The notes under the pieces: generated by a model | Seen by the model: only the letters and a program-made list of their open reading frames with translations | What the model was told of the DNA's origin: nothing | The model's database searches: none | Assembly (NCBI GenBank): GCA_030150425.1 | Contig: JASLFY010000247.1 | Coordinates: 1 to 7,035 of the forward strand | DNA: 7,035 nt | Direction of reading: 5' to 3' | From: Yimella sp. | GTDB lineage: Bacteria > Actinomycetota > Actinomycetes > Actinomycetales > Dermatophilaceae | Translations under genes and position numbers: made by a program | Part shown: positions 5,701 through 7,035 of the stretch, in pieces | Layout of the letters: each line of letters begins with the position of its first letter | Position numbering within the stretch: the stretch's first letter is position 1

Positions 5701-6400
5701 GGCCGTCACCCACCGCTCGGTCGCTCGGCAGGGCCTGACCGTCGGTGTCGCCACCGGCCTGTACGGCATCAGCTTCGGCGCCCTCGCCGTCGCCGCCGGG
5801 TTGAGCGTCGCGCAGGCGGCGGTGTTGTCCGCGCTGTTGTTCAGCGGCGGATCGCAGTTCGCCGCGGTGGGCGTCATCGCCTCCGGTGGCACCGGCCTGG
5901 CCGCCGTCACCACCAGCTCACTGCTCGGCCTGCGCAACGCGTTCTACGGCCTGCAGGTCTCGCGCCTGCTGCAGGAACGCGGGCTACGCCGTGTCCTGGC
6001 GGCACACCTCACGATCGACGAGTCGACGGCGGTCAGCGTCGCGCAGCCGACCCGATCGCTGTCGCGCACCGGATTCTGGTGGACCGGCCTGGCCGTGTTC
6101 GTCTGCTGGAACCTGATGACCGTCGTCGGTGCGTACGCCGGCTCCGCACTAGGCGATCCGAAGGCGTGGGGCCTCGACGCGGCGGCGAGCGGCGCCTTCA
6201 TCGCGTTGCTCTGGCCCCGACTGACCACCGCCCGCGCCCGCATCACCGCGCTCACCGCCGCCGCCATCGCGCTGCTGGTGTCACCGCACAGCCCGGCCGG
6301 CGTGCCCATCCTCGTCGCAGCTGGTGCCGCGGTCGTCGCCGGACTCCTGCCGAACCGCACGCCCTCGTCCCGGCGCGAGGATGAGGCGGACGCCCGATGA
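5690..6400 (+). CDS. azlC: AzlC family branched-chain amino acid permease (export), large subunit
   Basis: This 236-residue integral membrane protein is the larger half of the AzlCD (LIV-E/BrnFE-like) exporter. In characterised relatives the exporter removes excess leucine, isoleucine, valine or methionine, or analogues of them. Visible hallmarks are GLYGISFGALAVAAGLS near the start, LLFSGGSQFAAVGVI (49-63) and SLLGLRNAFYGLQVSR (77-92), followed by TIDESTAV (108-115) and hydrophobic segments at about 131-152, 164-175, 185-198 and 204-220. The C terminus is charged and cytoplasmic-looking (SSRREDEADAR). ATG 5690 lies inside the acetyltransferase stop region with no evident ribosome site, implying coupled translation. 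The length is normal for the family. The transported substrate is inferred from family only. Confidence 0.93.
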   Translation: MTTEAVTHRSVARQGLTVGVATGLYGISFGALAVAAGLSVAQAAVLSALLFSGGSQFAAVGVIASGGTGLAAVTTSSLLGLRNAFYGLQVSRLLQERGLRRVLAAHLTIDESTAVSVAQPTRSLSRTGFWWTGLAVFVCWNLMTVVGAYAGSALGDPKAWGLDAAASGAFIALLWPRLTTARARITALTAAAIALLVSPHSPAGVPILVAAGAAVVAGLLPNRTPSSRREDEADAR

Positions 6401-6714
6401 GCATGTGGACCACGGTGTTGCTTGCCGGCGCGCTGTCGCTGTTGATCAAGCTGCTGGGCTACCTGGTGCCACAGCGCTTTCTGGACGGCCCGATCGTCGA
6501 GCGGGTGATGACCTACCTTCCGGTCGCCCTGCTCGCCGCCCTGGTCGCTGTGCAGACCCTGACTGCCGACCACGGCCGGGTCGTGATCGACGCCCGCGCC
6601 GCGGGGCTCACCGCGGCGATCGTCGCCCTCCTGCTGCGAGCGCCGTTCCTGGCGGTCATCCTGGTGGCCGCTGCGACGGCGGCGGCGCTGCGGGCGATGG
6701 GCTGGGCCGCGTGA
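6397..6714 (+). CDS. azlD: AzlD family branched-chain amino acid transport protein, small subunit
   Basis: This 105-residue protein has about four hydrophobic helices (roughly 4-22, 38-54, 70-81 and 84-98). It carries the family's early segment LIKLLGYLVPQRFLD and the MTYLPVALLAALVAVQ helix. AzlD works as the obligatory small partner of AzlC. ATG 6397 overlaps the azlC stop as ATGA, with purine-rich GAGGCGGA at 6383-6390 upstream. Its last 59 bases are shared, antisense, with the converging GntR-type regulator gene, so no separate terminator fits between them. Confidence 0.93.
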   Translation: MSMWTTVLLAGALSLLIKLLGYLVPQRFLDGPIVERVMTYLPVALLAALVAVQTLTADHGRVVIDARAAGLTAAIVALLLRAPFLAVILVAAATAAALRAMGWAA

Positions 6715-7035
6715 ACCCGACCTTCGAACGGTGGTCACCCCGCAGCATCGCTTCGTAGGAGGACCAGATGTGATGGTCCACGAGTTCGGCCGCCCGGTCG
6801 GGCTCGCCGGCCTCGATGGCTTCCATGATCGCGTGGTGCTGCCGTCGCAACATCGCCCGCAACTCGAACCAGTCCGTGCTGTCCTGGAAGGCTCCCGCCA
6901 ACGGGCCGCCCATCGATTCGCGGATCGCGACGGTGAGATCCACCGCAAGACGGTTGCCTGCGCCTCGGGCCACCGCGACGTGGAAGTCGGTGTCATGGGC
7001 GTTGAACTGTTCGCGGGTCAGGTCGTCGGAGTCCA
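6656..7035 (-). CDS. GntR family regulator, FCD (FadR C-terminal) domain, 5' end outside window
   Basis: The final 125 residues are present, and the frame is open to the right edge. HDTDFHVAVARGAGNRL matches the FCD domain segment D-x2-F-H-x2-[LV]A-x-A-[AS]-GN. WFELRAMLRRQHHAIMEAIEAGEPDRAAELVDHHI matches the later helices carrying the second and third histidines. Together, Asp14, His18, His66 and His88 of the fragment resemble the metal/effector-binding set of FadR/GntR regulators, which commonly sense carboxylic acids. The DNA-binding winged-helix domain would lie beyond base 7035. Past about AMLRGDHRSKVG the chain is Pro/Ser-rich (TRPSPSPAAPPPSQRPPG) and is read antisense to azlD; this tail is probably not part of the fold. 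Whether it controls azlCD, paa or something off-window cannot be told. Confidence 0.85.
   Translation of the reverse strand, partial: DSDDLTREQFNAHDTDFHVAVARGAGNRLAVDLTVAIRESMGGPLAGAFQDSTDWFELRAMLRRQHHAIMEAIEAGEPDRAAELVDHHIWSSYEAMLRGDHRSKVGFTRPSPSPAAPPPSQRPPG

Overview
The window is dense, GC-rich chromosomal DNA with strong G/C third positions. It also carries a DUF2510 domain, which is essentially an actinobacterial module, so it very likely comes from an actinomycete. I cannot place the genus from sequence alone. No rRNA, tRNA, CRISPR array, insertion sequence or phage gene was seen.

Layout, left to right. (1) The plus strand has the 3' end of a NUDIX hydrolase, then a DUF2510 plus Pro/Gln linker plus scramblase/LURP-one-like protein. 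(2) A 13-bp perfect hairpin sits between converging genes. (3) The minus strand, about 5040 down to 1265, holds a complete paaABCDE operon, the multicomponent phenylacetyl-CoA 1,2-epoxidase. Every junction is a short stop/start overlap of ATGA or GTGA type. (4) A 96-bp divergent intergenic region contains a striking 30-bp AT-rich perfect inverted repeat directly upstream of paaA, probably an operator. (5) The plus strand then has a GNAT acetyltransferase, azlC and azlD, translationally coupled in a row, the last two encoding a branched-chain amino-acid exporter. (6) On the minus strand, running in from the right edge, is the C-terminal ligand-binding part of a GntR/FCD (FadR-type) regulator whose 3' end overlaps azlD tail to tail.

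How the genes work together. PaaA, PaaB and PaaC form the oxygenase, PaaE feeds it electrons from NADPH, and PaaD is the Fe-S/assembly factor. Together they convert phenylacetyl-CoA to its ring-1,2-epoxide, the committed step of aerobic hybrid phenylacetate degradation. The ligase (paaK), the ring-opening and beta-oxidation genes and any dedicated regulator are not in this window. The operon therefore looks self-contained, ending at the shared terminator. The acetyltransferase/azlCD unit is transcribed away from paaA and may share its control region, but nothing shows a functional link.

Most of the window is recognisable biology. The points deserving a second look are the palindrome, the fully overlapping operon architecture, the PaaA N-terminal extension, the azlD/regulator 3' overlap, and the tandem duplication in the DUF2510 protein. 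I do not see convincing evidence of an undescribed system.
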